From positions 124,001 through 188,000 of the forward strand of contig NZ_JAQNDA010000005.1 in NCBI RefSeq assembly GCF_028369065.1: a DNA stretch of 64,000 nt, written 5' to 3'. The notes under the pieces are model-generated. The model was given only the letters and a program-made list of their open reading frames with translations. It searched no databases and was not told the origin of the DNA. Below are positions 38,878-47,894 of this stretch, piece after piece; within the stretch, counting starts at the first letter, position 1, and every line of letters begins with the position of its first letter. This DNA comes from Marinobacter sp. SS21 (GTDB lineage: Bacteria > Pseudomonadota > Gammaproteobacteria > Pseudomonadales > Oleiphilaceae). Made by a program: the position numbers and the translations under genes.

Positions 38878-40413
38878 ATGGCTGAACAACAGCTTGAAAT
38901 GGGGGAATCGGAGTCGCGAGTACTAAAGCAGCTCCGTGGAAAGCACGTACTGATCACCGGTACGACGGGCTTTCTTGGCAAAGTGGTGCTGGAGAAGCTG
39001 ATCCGGGCGGTACCGGATATTGGCGGCATCCATTTGTTGATCCGAGGTAACAAGCGGCATCCCGACGCCCGCGAACGTTTTATTAATGAAATTGCCTGTT
39101 CCTCGGTTTTCGAACGGTTGCGGCAGGAGGACAGTGAGGCTTTCGACGATTTTCTCGAAAGCAGGATTTACTGTGTGACCGGAGAGGTCACCAAGGAGCG
39201 GTTCGGGCTGTCGCCGGATCAATTCTCCGCTCTGGCTGGCAAACTGGACGCCTTGATCAATTCCGCCGCCAGCGTCAATTTCCGGGAAGAGCTGGACAAG
39301 GCGCTGGCCATCAATACCCTGTGTCTGAATAACGTCACCGAACTGGCCAATCTCGCCGGAGAAATACCGGTGATTCAGGTGTCCACCTGCTACGTCAATG
39401 GCAAGAATTCGGGCAAGGCACACGAAGCCGTGGTGCAGCCGGCCGGCGCGTCCATTCCGCGTCACGAACTGGGTCACTACGACATCGACGAGCTGGTCAA
39501 TCTGCTGCAGGACAAGATTGCGGATGTACGTTCCCGCTATAGCGGCAAGGTGCTTGAGAAAAAGCTGGTGGACCTCGGCATCCGCGAGGCAAACCATTAC
39601 GGTTGGAGTGACACCTATACCTTTACCAAATGGCTGGGTGAGCAGTTGCTGATGCAGTCCCTGGCCGGCAAGTCACTGACCATTCTCCGACCGTCCATCA
39701 TCGAAAGCGCTGTGGAAGAACCGGCTCCGGGCTGGATTGAAGGGGTCAAGGTGGCGGATGCCATCATACTGGCTTACGCCCGCGAGAAGGTTACGTTGTT
39801 CCCAGGCAAGCGCTCCGGCATCATCGACGTTATCCCAGCGGATCTGGTGGGTAACAGCATTATCCTGTCCCTGGCGGAAGCCCTGGAGAAGTCCGGCAAG
39901 CATCGGATTTACCAGTGCTGCAGTGGCTCCCGCAATCCCATTACGCTGGGCGAGTTTATCGACCACCTGATGGACGAGGCGAAGCACAATTACGCCGAAT
40001 ACGATCAGTTGTTCTACCGCCAGCCCCGCAAACCCTTCATGGCAGTGAATCGTAGCCTGTTCGATGCGGTCATTAGTGGCGCACGATTGCCGCTGTCGAT
40101 GGCGGACCGGATGCTGAAGGTGATTGGCCATACCCGTGAGCTCAAGCTGCTTAAGAACATCGACACCACCCGCTCCCTGGCCACCATTTTCGGCTTTTAT
40201 ACGGCGCCGGATTATGTGTTCCAGAACGACGAGTTGATGAACCTGTCCCGACGCATGGGCGCTGCCGACCAGGCACTGTTCCCGGTGGATGCTGCCTGCA
40301 TCGACTGGGGCCGGTATCTGCGCAAGACTCACCTGGCGGGTCTCAACAAGTACGCGCTGAAAGAGCGCAAACTCTACAGCCTGAAATCACGCCGGACCCG
40401 CCAGGCGGCCTAA
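38878..40413 (+). CDS. Fatty acyl-CoA reductase (alcohol-forming type), wax ester pathway
   Basis: 511 residues. NADPH-dependent reduction of fatty acyl-CoA via aldehyde to fatty alcohol, the step that feeds wax ester synthase. Rossmann motif GTTGFLG (28-34) and SDR active site YTFTK (247-251, in YGWSDTYTFTKWLGE). The whole chain, including KVLEKKLVDLGIREANHYG and CSGSRNPITLG, closely resembles the ~513-residue Marinobacter enzyme (Maqu_2507 type, from memory). The C-terminal Sterile-like domain follows residue ~390. Strong AGAAGGAG ribosome site. Wax esters are typical Marinobacter stores. Confidence 0.93.
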   Translation: MAEQQLEMGESESRVLKQLRGKHVLITGTTGFLGKVVLEKLIRAVPDIGGIHLLIRGNKRHPDARERFINEIACSSVFERLRQEDSEAFDDFLESRIYCVTGEVTKERFGLSPDQFSALAGKLDALINSAASVNFREELDKALAINTLCLNNVTELANLAGEIPVIQVSTCYVNGKNSGKAHEAVVQPAGASIPRHELGHYDIDELVNLLQDKIADVRSRYSGKVLEKKLVDLGIREANHYGWSDTYTFTKWLGEQLLMQSLAGKSLTILRPSIIESAVEEPAPGWIEGVKVADAIILAYAREKVTLFPGKRSGIIDVIPADLVGNSIILSLAEALEKSGKHRIYQCCSGSRNPITLGEFIDHLMDEAKHNYAEYDQLFYRQPRKPFMAVNRSLFDAVISGARLPLSMADRMLKVIGHTRELKLLKNIDTTRSLATIFGFYTAPDYVFQNDELMNLSRRMGAADQALFPVDAACIDWGRYLRKTHLAGLNKYALKERKLYSLKSRRTRQAA

Positions 40414-40430
40414 GGCGTTTATCCCCTCCT

Positions 40431-40461
40431 GGAACGGGCGCCACTCAGGTGGGCCCGTTCC
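40431..40461 (+). terminator. Stem-loop after the acyl-CoA reductase
   Basis: A 9-bp perfect stem (GGAACGGGC, 40431-40439, with 40453-40461) lies 18 bp after the stop. Only a weak T-run (CTTTCGCTCTC) follows, so efficiency is uncertain. Confidence 0.6.
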
Positions 40462-40764
40462 GCGCTTTCGCTCTCCCGCAAGCGTGACTATGCTTACCGG
40501 TACTTTGGCTGGAATGTCACAAGTATCAGAGAGATACCAGCGCACGATAGCACCTGTTCGGAAGTGTTATCCAGCTAGGACGATCGTCTAATTCATCGAC
40601 TAACAGCCTGCGTGTTGAACTATAGGGAATCCGTCTTTGGGAAGCCGCCAATCACTATACGACATCACAAGGCGGCATTCTCGGGCCCATTGAGGCCCGC
40701 AAGGTTCTGTTTTCACAATACCGATAATCACTAACAGATCTCTAATTACAATGAGGGGAGCACA
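40462..40764. promoter_or_regulatory. acs upstream region with 10-bp palindrome
   Basis: 303 bp without a gene. It contains the perfect palindrome GACGATCGTC at 40579-40588 and an A+T-rich stretch just before the ribosome site (TAATTACAATGAGGGG). The palindrome is a candidate regulator site, perhaps for the LuxR-type protein encoded after acs; this is inference. Confidence 0.4.
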
Positions 40765-42711
40765 ATGACTGAGAAGCATGTATACCCGGTTAATCCGGAG
40801 TTCGCCAAGCGGGCCTTGCTCAATCGGGAACAGTATGACGCGATGTACCGTCAGTCAGTTGAAGACCCGGATGCGTTCTGGGGCGAACACGGCAAGCGAC
40901 TAAGCTGGAGCAAGCCCTACTCCAAGGTCAAGAACACCAGTTACGATCAGGCCAACCTGTCTATCAAATGGTTTGAGGATGGCGAATTGAACGCCTCCGC
41001 CAACTGCCTCGATCGTCACCTGGACACCCGCGGCGATCAGACCGCAATCATTTTTGAGGGTGACGACCCTTCCGAATCCCGCCATGTCACCTACCGGGAG
41101 CTGCACGCCGAAACCTGCAAGTTCGCCAATGTCCTGAAATCCCTCGGCGTCAACAAAGGCGATGTCGTCACTATTTACATGCCGATGATTGTCGAGACGG
41201 CGGTGGCCATGCTGGCGTGTGCCCGCATTGGCGCGATCCACTCGGTGGTGTTCGGCGGTTTCTCTCCCGAGGCGCTGGCGGCGCGTATTGAAAACGGCAA
41301 GTCCCGCTTTGTGGTCACGGCCGATGAGGGTATTCGAGGCGGGCGGAAGATTCCGCTGAAGAAGAACGTGGATGCGGCCTTGTCCGGCAGCAATCTGAGC
41401 GGCGTGGAAAAGGTTGTTGTGGTCAGCCGTACCGGCGGCGAGGTGAACTGGAACGACGGCCGTGACGCCCGTTACGAGGACCTTATGGCCGCCGCTGCGC
41501 CCGACTGCGCGCCAGAGCCGATGAACGCCGAAGACCCGCTGTTCATGCTGTATACCTCCGGCTCCACCGGGGCGCCCAAGGGTGTGCTGCACACCACCGG
41601 GGGCTATCTGGTCTACGCCTCCATGACCCATCAGTATGTGTTTGATTATCAGGACGGCGATGTTTACTGGTGTACTGCCGATTTCGGCTGGGTGACCGGA
41701 CACAGCTACATTCTCTACGGCCCGCTGGCCAACGGCGCGATCACCGTGCTGTTTGAAGGTGTGCCCAACTACCCGGACAGCTCCCGTATGGGCCAGGTGG
41801 TGGACAAGCATAAGGTGAACGTGCTCTACACCGCACCAACCGCCATTCGCGCGTTGATGGCGGAGGGCGAATCCTGCATGGCGGGCACGACCCGGGACAG
41901 CCTCCACCTGCTGGGGTCCGTGGGCGAGCCCATCAACCCGGAGGCCTGGGAGTGGTACTACCGTGTAATCGGCAACAGCAACTGCCCGATTGTCGACACC
42001 TGGTGGCAGACCGAGACTGGTGGCATCCTGATCTCGCCATTGCCGGGTGCCTTCGAGCTCAAGCCGGGCTCGGCTACGCTGCCGTTCTTCGGCGTGCAGC
42101 CAGCGCTGGTGGATAACGATGGCAACATCCTCGAAGGTGCCACCGAAGGCAACCTGGTGATCAAGGACAGCTGGCCTGGGCAGATGCGCACCATTTATGG
42201 TGATCACGACCGCTTCGTTCAAACCTACTTCAGCACCTACCCTGGCCGTTACTTCACCGGCGATGGCGCGCGCCGGGACGAAGACGGCTACTTCTGGATT
42301 ACCGGTCGGGTCGATGACGTACTCAACGTATCCGGCCACCGCCTGGGCACCGCCGAAGTCGAAAGCGCCCTGGTGGCCCATGAGCTGGTTGCCGAAGCCG
42401 CCGTGGTGGGGTATCCCCATGACATCAAGGGGCAGGGTATCTACGTGTACGTGACCCTGGTACAGGGTGAAACCCCGACGGATGAACTGAAGAAGGAGCT
42501 GGTGCAGTGGGTGCGCAAGGAAATTGGCCCCATCGCCTCGCCCGACATTATCCAATGGGCGCCGGGATTGCCGAAAACCCGGTCAGGGAAGATTATGCGC
42601 CGGATTTTGCGTAAAATTGCAGCTAATGAGCACGATCAATTGGGAGACACCTCCACTTTGGCGGACCCCAGTGTGGTGGATGAACTCATCAGCCACCGTG
42701 CTTTCCAGTAA
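40765..42711 (+). CDS. acs: Acetyl-CoA synthetase
   Basis: 648 residues. Activates acetate to acetyl-CoA via acetyl-AMP. AMP-binding P-loop [33 protein letters not shown], and the C-terminal acetylation-site motif [11 protein letters not shown] with the catalytic lysine. N-terminal ACAS_N domain present ([18 protein letters not shown]). In bacteria its activity is controlled by acetylation of that Lys. A LuxR-type regulator follows after 29 bp. Useful for acetate produced by or alongside beta-oxidation. Confidence 0.96.
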   Translation: MTEKHVYPVNPEFAKRALLNREQYDAMYRQSVEDPDAFWGEHGKRLSWSKPYSKVKNTSYDQANLSIKWFEDGELNASANCLDRHLDTRGDQTAIIFEGDDPSESRHVTYRELHAETCKFANVLKSLGVNKGDVVTIYMPMIVETAVAMLACARIGAIHSVVFGGFSPEALAARIENGKSRFVVTADEGIRGGRKIPLKKNVDAALSGSNLSGVEKVVVVSRTGGEVNWNDGRDARYEDLMAAAAPDCAPEPMNAEDPLFMLYTSGSTGAPKGVLHTTGGYLVYASMTHQYVFDYQDGDVYWCTADFGWVTGHSYILYGPLANGAITVLFEGVPNYPDSSRMGQVVDKHKVNVLYTAPTAIRALMAEGESCMAGTTRDSLHLLGSVGEPINPEAWEWYYRVIGNSNCPIVDTWWQTETGGILISPLPGAFELKPGSATLPFFGVQPALVDNDGNILEGATEGNLVIKDSWPGQMRTIYGDHDRFVQTYFSTYPGRYFTGDGARRDEDGYFWITGRVDDVLNVSGHRLGTAEVESALVAHELVAEAAVVGYPHDIKGQGIYVYVTLVQGETPTDELKKELVQWVRKEIGPIASPDIIQWAPGLPKTRSGKIMRRILRKIAANEHDQLGDTSTLADPSVVDELISHRAFQ

Positions 42712-42740
42712 GGCCGACGACCCTGCGAGGACTCTGTTGA

Positions 42741-43406
42741 ATGGCACAACAAATAATCATCGCCGATGATCACCCCCTGTTTCGCGCTGCGTTGAAACAG
42801 GCTGTGAATCAAGCGGTTCCGGATGCTGACACGGTGGAAGTGGAAAGCATCAAGGCGCTCCAGGCGGCGGTGGATTCCCACCCGGATGCGGATCTGGTCC
42901 TGCTGGATCTCAACATGCCGGGGGCCCACGGTTTTTCCGGACTCGTGTTTATGCGCGGGCAGTATCCCGGGTTGCCCGTGGTCGTGGTGTCAGGCTCAGA
43001 GGAGTTGCAGGTCATGCGGCGCTCCATCGACTATGGAGCGTCGGGTTTTATTCCAAAGTCGGCGCCCCTGCCGACCATCACCGAAGCGATTCAGGCTGTC
43101 CTGGAAGGGGATGTCTGGCTGCCGACAGGCGTGGCCGAGAAGATCGAGCGCATGCAGGCGGATACCACCGACTTTTCCGAGAAGCTGGCATCCTTGACCC
43201 CACAGCAGTTCCGGGTGTTGGGCATGTTGGCTGAGGGGCTGCTGAATAAGCAGATTGCCTACGATCTGGAGGTGTCGGAAGCCACCATCAAGGCACACAT
43301 CACGGCGGTGTTCCGTAAGCTCGGAGTACGGAACCGTACCCAGGCGGTTATCGCGATCCAGCAAATGGAAATCGATCCGTCCGACACCTCCCTGTCCGGC
43401 GGATGA
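42741..43406 (+). CDS. LuxR-type response regulator (ErdR/AgmR-like)
   Basis: 221 residues. REC domain with acidic pair IIADDHPLF and phospho-acceptor Asp56 (LVLLDLNMPG); C-terminal LuxR HTH (LTPQQFRVLGMLAEGLLNKQIAYDL, ~150-175, continuing through EATIKAHITAVFRKLGV). It resembles Pseudomonas ErdR, which activates acsA and alcohol oxidation genes. Its place right after acs fits control of acetate use. No sensor kinase is adjacent. A strong terminator follows. Confidence 0.85.
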   Translation: MAQQIIIADDHPLFRAALKQAVNQAVPDADTVEVESIKALQAAVDSHPDADLVLLDLNMPGAHGFSGLVFMRGQYPGLPVVVVSGSEELQVMRRSIDYGASGFIPKSAPLPTITEAIQAVLEGDVWLPTGVAEKIERMQADTTDFSEKLASLTPQQFRVLGMLAEGLLNKQIAYDLEVSEATIKAHITAVFRKLGVRNRTQAVIAIQQMEIDPSDTSLSGG

Positions 43407-43433
43407 TAAGAAGCCCTTGAGGTTTCAGGTAGT

Positions 43434-43459
43434 GGGGGGCAGATCGCCCCCCTTTTTTT
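43434..43459 (+). terminator. Rho-independent terminator after the acs-regulator unit
   Basis: Stem GGGGGGC (43434-43440) with GCCCCCC (43446-43452), 5-nt loop, then seven T at 43453-43459. Confidence 0.93.
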
Positions 43460-43581
43460 GTTCATCATCTTTCGCTGTGAACGCCCGGGTCGACCGCCCG
43501 GCACAATCTGTTCCCGCCCAATCGCTTCAATCCAACCTGTAGCCCGTCCTGGTCGTTGAACCCCGCATCAGCACCGTATTT

Positions 43582-43612
43582 TTGACCGGTTTTCGATCCC
43601 TGTTTCTATAAA
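43582..43612 (+). promoter_or_regulatory. Candidate desaturase promoter
   Basis: TTGACC (43582-43587) and TATAAA (43607-43612) are separated by 19 bp, slightly long for sigma-70. If used, the leader would be over 200 nt. The surrounding gap 43460-43834 is A+T-rich, unlike the genes, and holds no other gene I can support. Confidence 0.4.
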
Positions 43613-43834
43613 ATGGGTACGACTGTTCTGGAATGTTTTTTCTGGCAATAAATTGTATGTCTGAATGAATTTTAGTTGGTTATTTCTTACTTGATGATAA
43701 ATAAGGATAAACTGTCTGGTTTTGAGAACGTTTTGGCGGGGTGTCATCAAAGTTTTATGAATATGCCATTGCCTTGTCATGGGCCTTTCTGTAAATTCAG
43801 CTTACAAATGTACGCTGAAATAAAAGGTGAGAGA

Positions 43835-44932
43835 ATGAACGCTGCTGTCAAACCTGAAGCAATGGATAACAAGGGTTTTGGCTTGCCCGATGAGCGGGAG
43901 CTGCGGGATCAGATGCGTAAAGATCTGCCGGCGGATACCTTCACGGCCCAAACCTGGCGGATTATCTGGTTTTTGCCGTTGCAAATGATCATTTGGGGAG
44001 GCATCGCCACGATCCTGATGGCGGGGCTGCCCTGGTACGCCAACCTGCTACTTGGCCTGGTGGTAGGCCATACCATCGGCAGTCAGGCCCTATTGGCCCA
44101 CGAGGTGCTGCACGGTGCCCTGGGCATGAGCAAGCGTTGGCAGAATTTCTTTGGCTGGCTGGGTTTTGGCCCGATGGTTGTGCCGCCGGAGTTCTGGCGC
44201 AAATGGCACAACGTGGTGCACCACGGCAACACCAACATCGGTGATGTGGACCCGGACAGCTTCGGCACCCTGCGTCGCTACAAGACCGATCCGAAACAGA
44301 AGAAATTCACCAAGCTGGCCCCGGGTGGCCGTACCTGGTACAGCTACCTGTTCCTGACCTATTCCTTCACCATGCACGCCCAGCTGGTGCTGTGGTTGCA
44401 GGCCAGGAGTCGCAAGCAGTTCAAGGATCTGAACCGCAAGAAAGGCATCCGTCAGTCGTTCCTGCTGTTGGGCTGCTGGGTGGCGCTGGCGATCATTTCC
44501 GGTCCGTTGGCGCTGTTTACCGTGGTCATTCCGTTCATGGTGGCAAACGCGCTGGGCCAGGGCTACATCCTGACCAACCACTTCCTGCGTCCGCAGACGG
44601 TGTCCAACAACCCGCTGGACAACTCCATGAGCCTGCGTAGCCACCCCATCCTGGACCGGCTGCACTACCGCTTCAGTCACCATGTGGAGCACCACTTCTT
44701 CCCGAAAATGTCCTCCAACAAGGCACCACGGGTACGCAAGTGGCTGGAAGACAATCACGGCGATCGCTACATGGCCATGCCCCACGGCACCGCCATCAAG
44801 TACCTGTACAGCACGCCGCGGGTGTACAAGTCTGCCACCGAACTGGTCGATCCGATCCATCCGGAGCGCACCTTCGACCTGTTGCCGCTGCAGAAGCAGT
44901 ATTCGGCGACTAATTACCGCCAGGCAGTGTGA
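43835..44932 (+). CDS. Membrane fatty acid desaturase
   Basis: 365 residues from the ATG at 43835, with AGGTGAGAG upstream; a longer frame reaching back to 43676 is A+T-rich and unlikely. Diiron histidine boxes: HEVLH (89-93), HNVVHH (125-130), HHVEHH (~282-287), between hydrophobic segments at ~45-90 and ~207-250. Introduces a double bond into a fatty acyl chain; regioselectivity cannot be read from sequence. It lies next to wax and alkane genes, so it may act on storage or membrane lipids. Single gene. Confidence 0.87.
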   Translation: MNAAVKPEAMDNKGFGLPDERELRDQMRKDLPADTFTAQTWRIIWFLPLQMIIWGGIATILMAGLPWYANLLLGLVVGHTIGSQALLAHEVLHGALGMSKRWQNFFGWLGFGPMVVPPEFWRKWHNVVHHGNTNIGDVDPDSFGTLRRYKTDPKQKKFTKLAPGGRTWYSYLFLTYSFTMHAQLVLWLQARSRKQFKDLNRKKGIRQSFLLLGCWVALAIISGPLALFTVVIPFMVANALGQGYILTNHFLRPQTVSNNPLDNSMSLRSHPILDRLHYRFSHHVEHHFFPKMSSNKAPRVRKWLEDNHGDRYMAMPHGTAIKYLYSTPRVYKSATELVDPIHPERTFDLLPLQKQYSATNYRQAV

Positions 44933-44962
44933 GGCCGACAGTCGCCTGACCAGCGGCGGCTG

Positions 44963-44991
44963 AAAGAAAAAAGGGGGCCTCGGGGCCCCCT
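44963..44991 (-). terminator. Terminator of catabolic operon A (minus strand)
   Basis: Stem AGGGGGCC (44972-44979) with GGCCCCCT (44984-44991), loop TCGG. The A-run at 44963-44972 becomes a T-run on the minus strand. It may also end the convergent desaturase transcript, but without a T-run there. Confidence 0.85.
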
Positions 44992-45000
44992 AAAGGCACC

Positions 45001-45240
45001 CTAGAAATACATCTTCCGAATCATCACCGGTAGGACCCGAACCGCCGCCTTGAGGAAGTCCCCGAGAGACTTGGGGGGCGACCAGGTGCAAGGCGTGGCG
45101 GATGGCGTCATAGCTGGCCTTGTCTTGCGGATACCACCACAGGTTTCGCTTCGCCCGGAGCCAGTCCCAGTTCACCACCTCGACCCGTGTCATTTCCTTG
45201 AGTCCCTCGGGGCCATGGGGGCGGCCGATGCCCGTTTCTC
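45001..45240 (-). pseudogene. Aldehyde dehydrogenase remnant: last ~78 codons, frameshifted
   Basis: The minus strand encodes ETGIGRPHGPEGLKEMT... then NWDWLRAKRNLWWYPQDK, then HLVAP, matching the tail of the intact aldehyde dehydrogenase at 55762-57351 nearly residue for residue. After HLVAP the frame is lost at a run of six G (45073-45078, plus strand), but the other frame continues LGDFLKAAVRVLPVMIRKMY and stops at 45001. The catalytic Cys and the first ~451 codons are missing. The remnant is joined directly to the 3' end of the GMC gene near 45240. Not functional. Confidence 0.9.
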
Positions 45241-46821
45241 TGGGATGAAACTCATGGCGCGTTCGGCCAGGGCGGTAATGGTCAGGCTGGGGTTGACGCC
45301 AAGGTTGGCTCCCAGCATGGAACCGTCCACGACATAGAGGTTCTGGTAATTGAACACCCGGTTCTGTGCGTCGATGACGCCGTTTTCCGGCGTGTCGGCC
45401 ATCGCGCACCCGCCCATGCAGTGGGCGGTGAAGGGGATGTTGAAAAAGATCTCCGCATTGGTGGTGAACGGGATGCCGTTGAAATGTTTGGCCATCTTGC
45501 GGGTGAATTCGTTGGCCTGGGGAATGTTGGTGGGTATTGGCTGGCCTTCGGTACAGAGCAGTTTCGAGAAGGGCCAATACCAGCGGCGTTTCAGGTGCAT
45601 GGACAGGGAGGCATCAAGGGTCTGCATGACCAGAAAGATGAGGGACTGGCGAGCCCAGCCGGCGGGGTTGCTGGCGCGCATAAACACCAGTGGGTGACGC
45701 AGCAGCGCCCAGAGCCAGTGGAGGATGCGCATGGGGCCTTCGCCGCCCACCATCATCGCGGTCAAGGTGCTGTTCAGGTCGTGGCCATTGCCGTAGCGGG
45801 TGGCTTCGATGTGGGTATGCTGGTCAATGTGGATGCTCGAGCCAATGGCCACGCCAGGGCTCATATCGACCTGCTTGCCCGGAAACCGAATACCCAGGAT
45901 GGATTCCGCGTTGGTGCGGATGCGGTTGCCCAGGTCGTCGGAGATCCGGGGCAGGGCGCCGTTCTGTTTCAGGCGGAACAGCAGTTCCTGGGTGCCCAGG
46001 GAGGAGGCGGCAAAGATCACATTGCGTGCGCGGAAACTGCGCCGCTGTTTGCGAAGCCAGGCGGTGGACCTTTCCGTTGTCACCTCATAGCCATCGGCAC
46101 CGTCGGCCTTGCCATTGAGTGGGCGCACATCGGTGACCCGGGTTTCCGCGAATACCCGGGCGCCGTTCTTCTCGGCAAAATAGAGGTAGTTCTTGTCCAG
46201 GGTGTTCTTGGCGTTGTGTTTGCAGCCGGTCATGCAGCTGCCACAACCGGTGCAGGTGCCACGCTCTGGCCCCTGGCCCTCGAAATAGGGATCGGGGTAG
46301 GTTTTCCCGCCGGCCTCGCCTTCGGGCGGGAAAAACGTCGCCACTCGGGTTGGCTTGTAGGTGTCGCCGACGCCGTGGAGCTCCGCCATTTCCTTGAGCA
46401 GGTTGTCGGCAGGGCCGAACACCTTGTTTTCGGTCACGCCCAGCATTCGCTCGGCTTCGGCGAAGTGGGCCGGCATTTCGGCTTTCCAGTCGGACAGCCC
46501 GGCCCAGGAGCCGTCCTCCCAAATCGAATCAGGGGGAACCAGCAGGGTATTGGCGTAGGTGATCGAGCCGCCGCCCACGGCGTTGCCGCAGATAATCATG
46601 ACGTGGCGAAACGGGCGCAGATTGAAGAAGCCCTTCAGGCCCAGTTTGGGGCGCCAGTAGAAGCGTCGGGCGTTCCAGTTGGATTCGGGAAAGTCTTCCG
46701 CCCGCCAGCGCTTGCCCATCTCCATGACGGCGACGGAATAGCCTTTTTCTGCCAGCCGGTGGGCGGACACACTGCCGCCAAATCCGGAGCCAATAATGAG
46801 GTAGTCAAAGTCATACTGCAT
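45190..46821 (-). CDS. GMC-family FAD oxidoreductase A (alcohol dehydrogenase/cholesterol oxidase-like)
   Basis: 543 residues. FAD-binding GSGFGGSVSA (11-20), GGGSITYANTLLVPP (83-97), C-terminal HCMGGCAMA and VVDGSMLGANLGVNPSLT. Oxidises an alcohol group; fatty alcohol is likely from context. It carries a ferredoxin-like C-x2-C-x2-C-x3-C motif at Cys190, 193, 196 and 200. By eye it is 80-90% identical to the GMC gene at 57348-58967. Its last 13 residues differ (after FIP) because a deletion fused it to an aldehyde dehydrogenase tail; the TGA lies inside that tail. Ribosome site AGAGG. Confidence 0.9.
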   Translation of the reverse strand: MQYDFDYLIIGSGFGGSVSAHRLAEKGYSVAVMEMGKRWRAEDFPESNWNARRFYWRPKLGLKGFFNLRPFRHVMIICGNAVGGGSITYANTLLVPPDSIWEDGSWAGLSDWKAEMPAHFAEAERMLGVTENKVFGPADNLLKEMAELHGVGDTYKPTRVATFFPPEGEAGGKTYPDPYFEGQGPERGTCTGCGSCMTGCKHNAKNTLDKNYLYFAEKNGARVFAETRVTDVRPLNGKADGADGYEVTTERSTAWLRKQRRSFRARNVIFAASSLGTQELLFRLKQNGALPRISDDLGNRIRTNAESILGIRFPGKQVDMSPGVAIGSSIHIDQHTHIEATRYGNGHDLNSTLTAMMVGGEGPMRILHWLWALLRHPLVFMRASNPAGWARQSLIFLVMQTLDASLSMHLKRRWYWPFSKLLCTEGQPIPTNIPQANEFTRKMAKHFNGIPFTTNAEIFFNIPFTAHCMGGCAMADTPENGVIDAQNRVFNYQNLYVVDGSMLGANLGVNPSLTITALAERAMSFIPEKRASAAPMAPRDSRK

Positions 46822-46841
46822 GATGTCATGCCTCTTTCTAG

Positions 46842-46864
46842 GGAGTTAACCAGAGGCTCCCTGG
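46842..46864. repeat. Solo MITE/IS terminal repeat inside operon A
   Basis: 23 bp identical to the right end of the 38298-38568 element at 21 of 23 positions (GGAGTTAACCAGAGGCTCCC). It sits 20 bp upstream of the GMC start, in the 137-bp gap after the alpha/beta-hydrolase gene. Probably an excision or deletion scar. Confidence 0.8.
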
Positions 46865-46958
46865 TTATTGTTTTGGGGCGCAAAACCGGGCGGTTTTACA
46901 TCGTTCATCGTAGCGAGTTTGGTGGCCTGGCTCTGGGTTATTAATGGACAGTTGGGGG

Positions 46959-47891
46959 TTATAAGTTGACAGAGTTGGCCGTGCCGGCCCGGTTAGCGCA
47001 GCGCAGGGCCGCCTTTGTCCGGATGAAGTCGCCAATGGCTGTGACCGCCTGGTTCGCTTCGTCAAGCCAACCGTATTGCAGCTGGAACACATGCCACAGT
47101 TCCGGGTGGTGCTGGAGCTGGCAGTCCGCCCCGGCGGCCAGTGCGCGTTGCTGCAGGCGCTGGGCGTCCGATAGCAGGATCTCTTCCGAGCCCACCTGGA
47201 TCAGCAGCGGCGGCAAACCGGACAGCTCTGCCCAGAGCGGAGAGCCCGCGATGTCGGTGTCCGAACCGTGACCACGGTAGGCCTGCGCGGCCCAGCGCAA
47301 CCAGCCCGCCGACAACATCGGGTCACGGCGCCGGTGGCTGGTGATGGAATCGCCGCTGAGGCTGGCATCGGCCCACGGAGAAAGCAGAACCAGTGCGGCC
47401 GGTGATGGCAGCCCGGCATCGCGAATCGCCAGTGCCAGCTCCAAAGCCAGGCCGGCCCCAGCGGAATCGCCCGCGATGGTGAGCTGGGCGGGATCCTGGC
47501 CCTGCGCCAGCAAGGCCGCATACACCGCTAGGGCGTCGTTCAACGCCGCCGGATGCGGATGCTCCGGCGCCAGCCGGTAGTCCGGAAGCCAGACCCGTGC
47601 GCCGGCCGCATCCCCGATCGCCGCCGCCAGTTTGCGGTGACTGCCAAAACCTCCCATCACATAGGCGCCACCGTGTAGGTACAGCACGCCCGTGGCGGGT
47701 TTGTAGCGCTCGGGATCGATGGTTAGCGATGGCACCGAGGCGATGCGGCCGGCACGATACACCGCGCCTTTGGGGCCGCGCAGGGACAGGGCAGCGAGGC
47801 GGCCCCAGGCCCGCTGAAAGCCAACGGGCACCCTGGCGGACAGCACCGGTTTTACCAGCAGCCGAAGGCACCAGAACCAGAGGTACGCCAC
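46959..47891 (-). CDS. Alpha/beta-hydrolase A, HSL-type esterase
   Basis: 310 residues. Hormone-sensitive-lipase family: oxyanion motif YLHGGAYVMGG, nucleophile GDSAGAG, and C-terminal His in LWHVFQLQYG. Expected to hydrolyse carboxyl esters. It begins 3 bp after the stop of the Baeyer-Villiger monooxygenase gene, so its natural substrate may be the ester made by that enzyme. N-terminal segment (MAYLWFWCLRLLVKPVL) is hydrophobic and may bind membrane. Much more diverged from hydrolase B (59046-60017) than the two GMC enzymes are from each other. Confidence 0.85.
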   Translation of the reverse strand: MAYLWFWCLRLLVKPVLSARVPVGFQRAWGRLAALSLRGPKGAVYRAGRIASVPSLTIDPERYKPATGVLYLHGGAYVMGGFGSHRKLAAAIGDAAGARVWLPDYRLAPEHPHPAALNDALAVYAALLAQGQDPAQLTIAGDSAGAGLALELALAIRDAGLPSPAALVLLSPWADASLSGDSITSHRRRDPMLSAGWLRWAAQAYRGHGSDTDIAGSPLWAELSGLPPLLIQVGSEEILLSDAQRLQQRALAAGADCQLQHHPELWHVFQLQYGWLDEANQAVTAIGDFIRTKAALRCANRAGTANSVNL

Positions 47892-47894
47892 GGC

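Noticed and set aside
40900..42555. Long open frame (551 codons) antisense to acs
   Set aside because: Same mirror effect; no ribosome site and no recognisable domain.
44990..45577. Single open frame that seems to fuse GMC-antiframe sequence to an aldehyde dehydrogenase tail
   Set aside because: Its first half is out of frame with the GMC protein; only the tail is real homology, and that is a frameshifted remnant.
45421..46944. Open frame of 507 codons antisense to GMC gene A
   Set aside because: Low-complexity Gly/Val/His product mirroring the GMC gene, which is well supported by its homologue.
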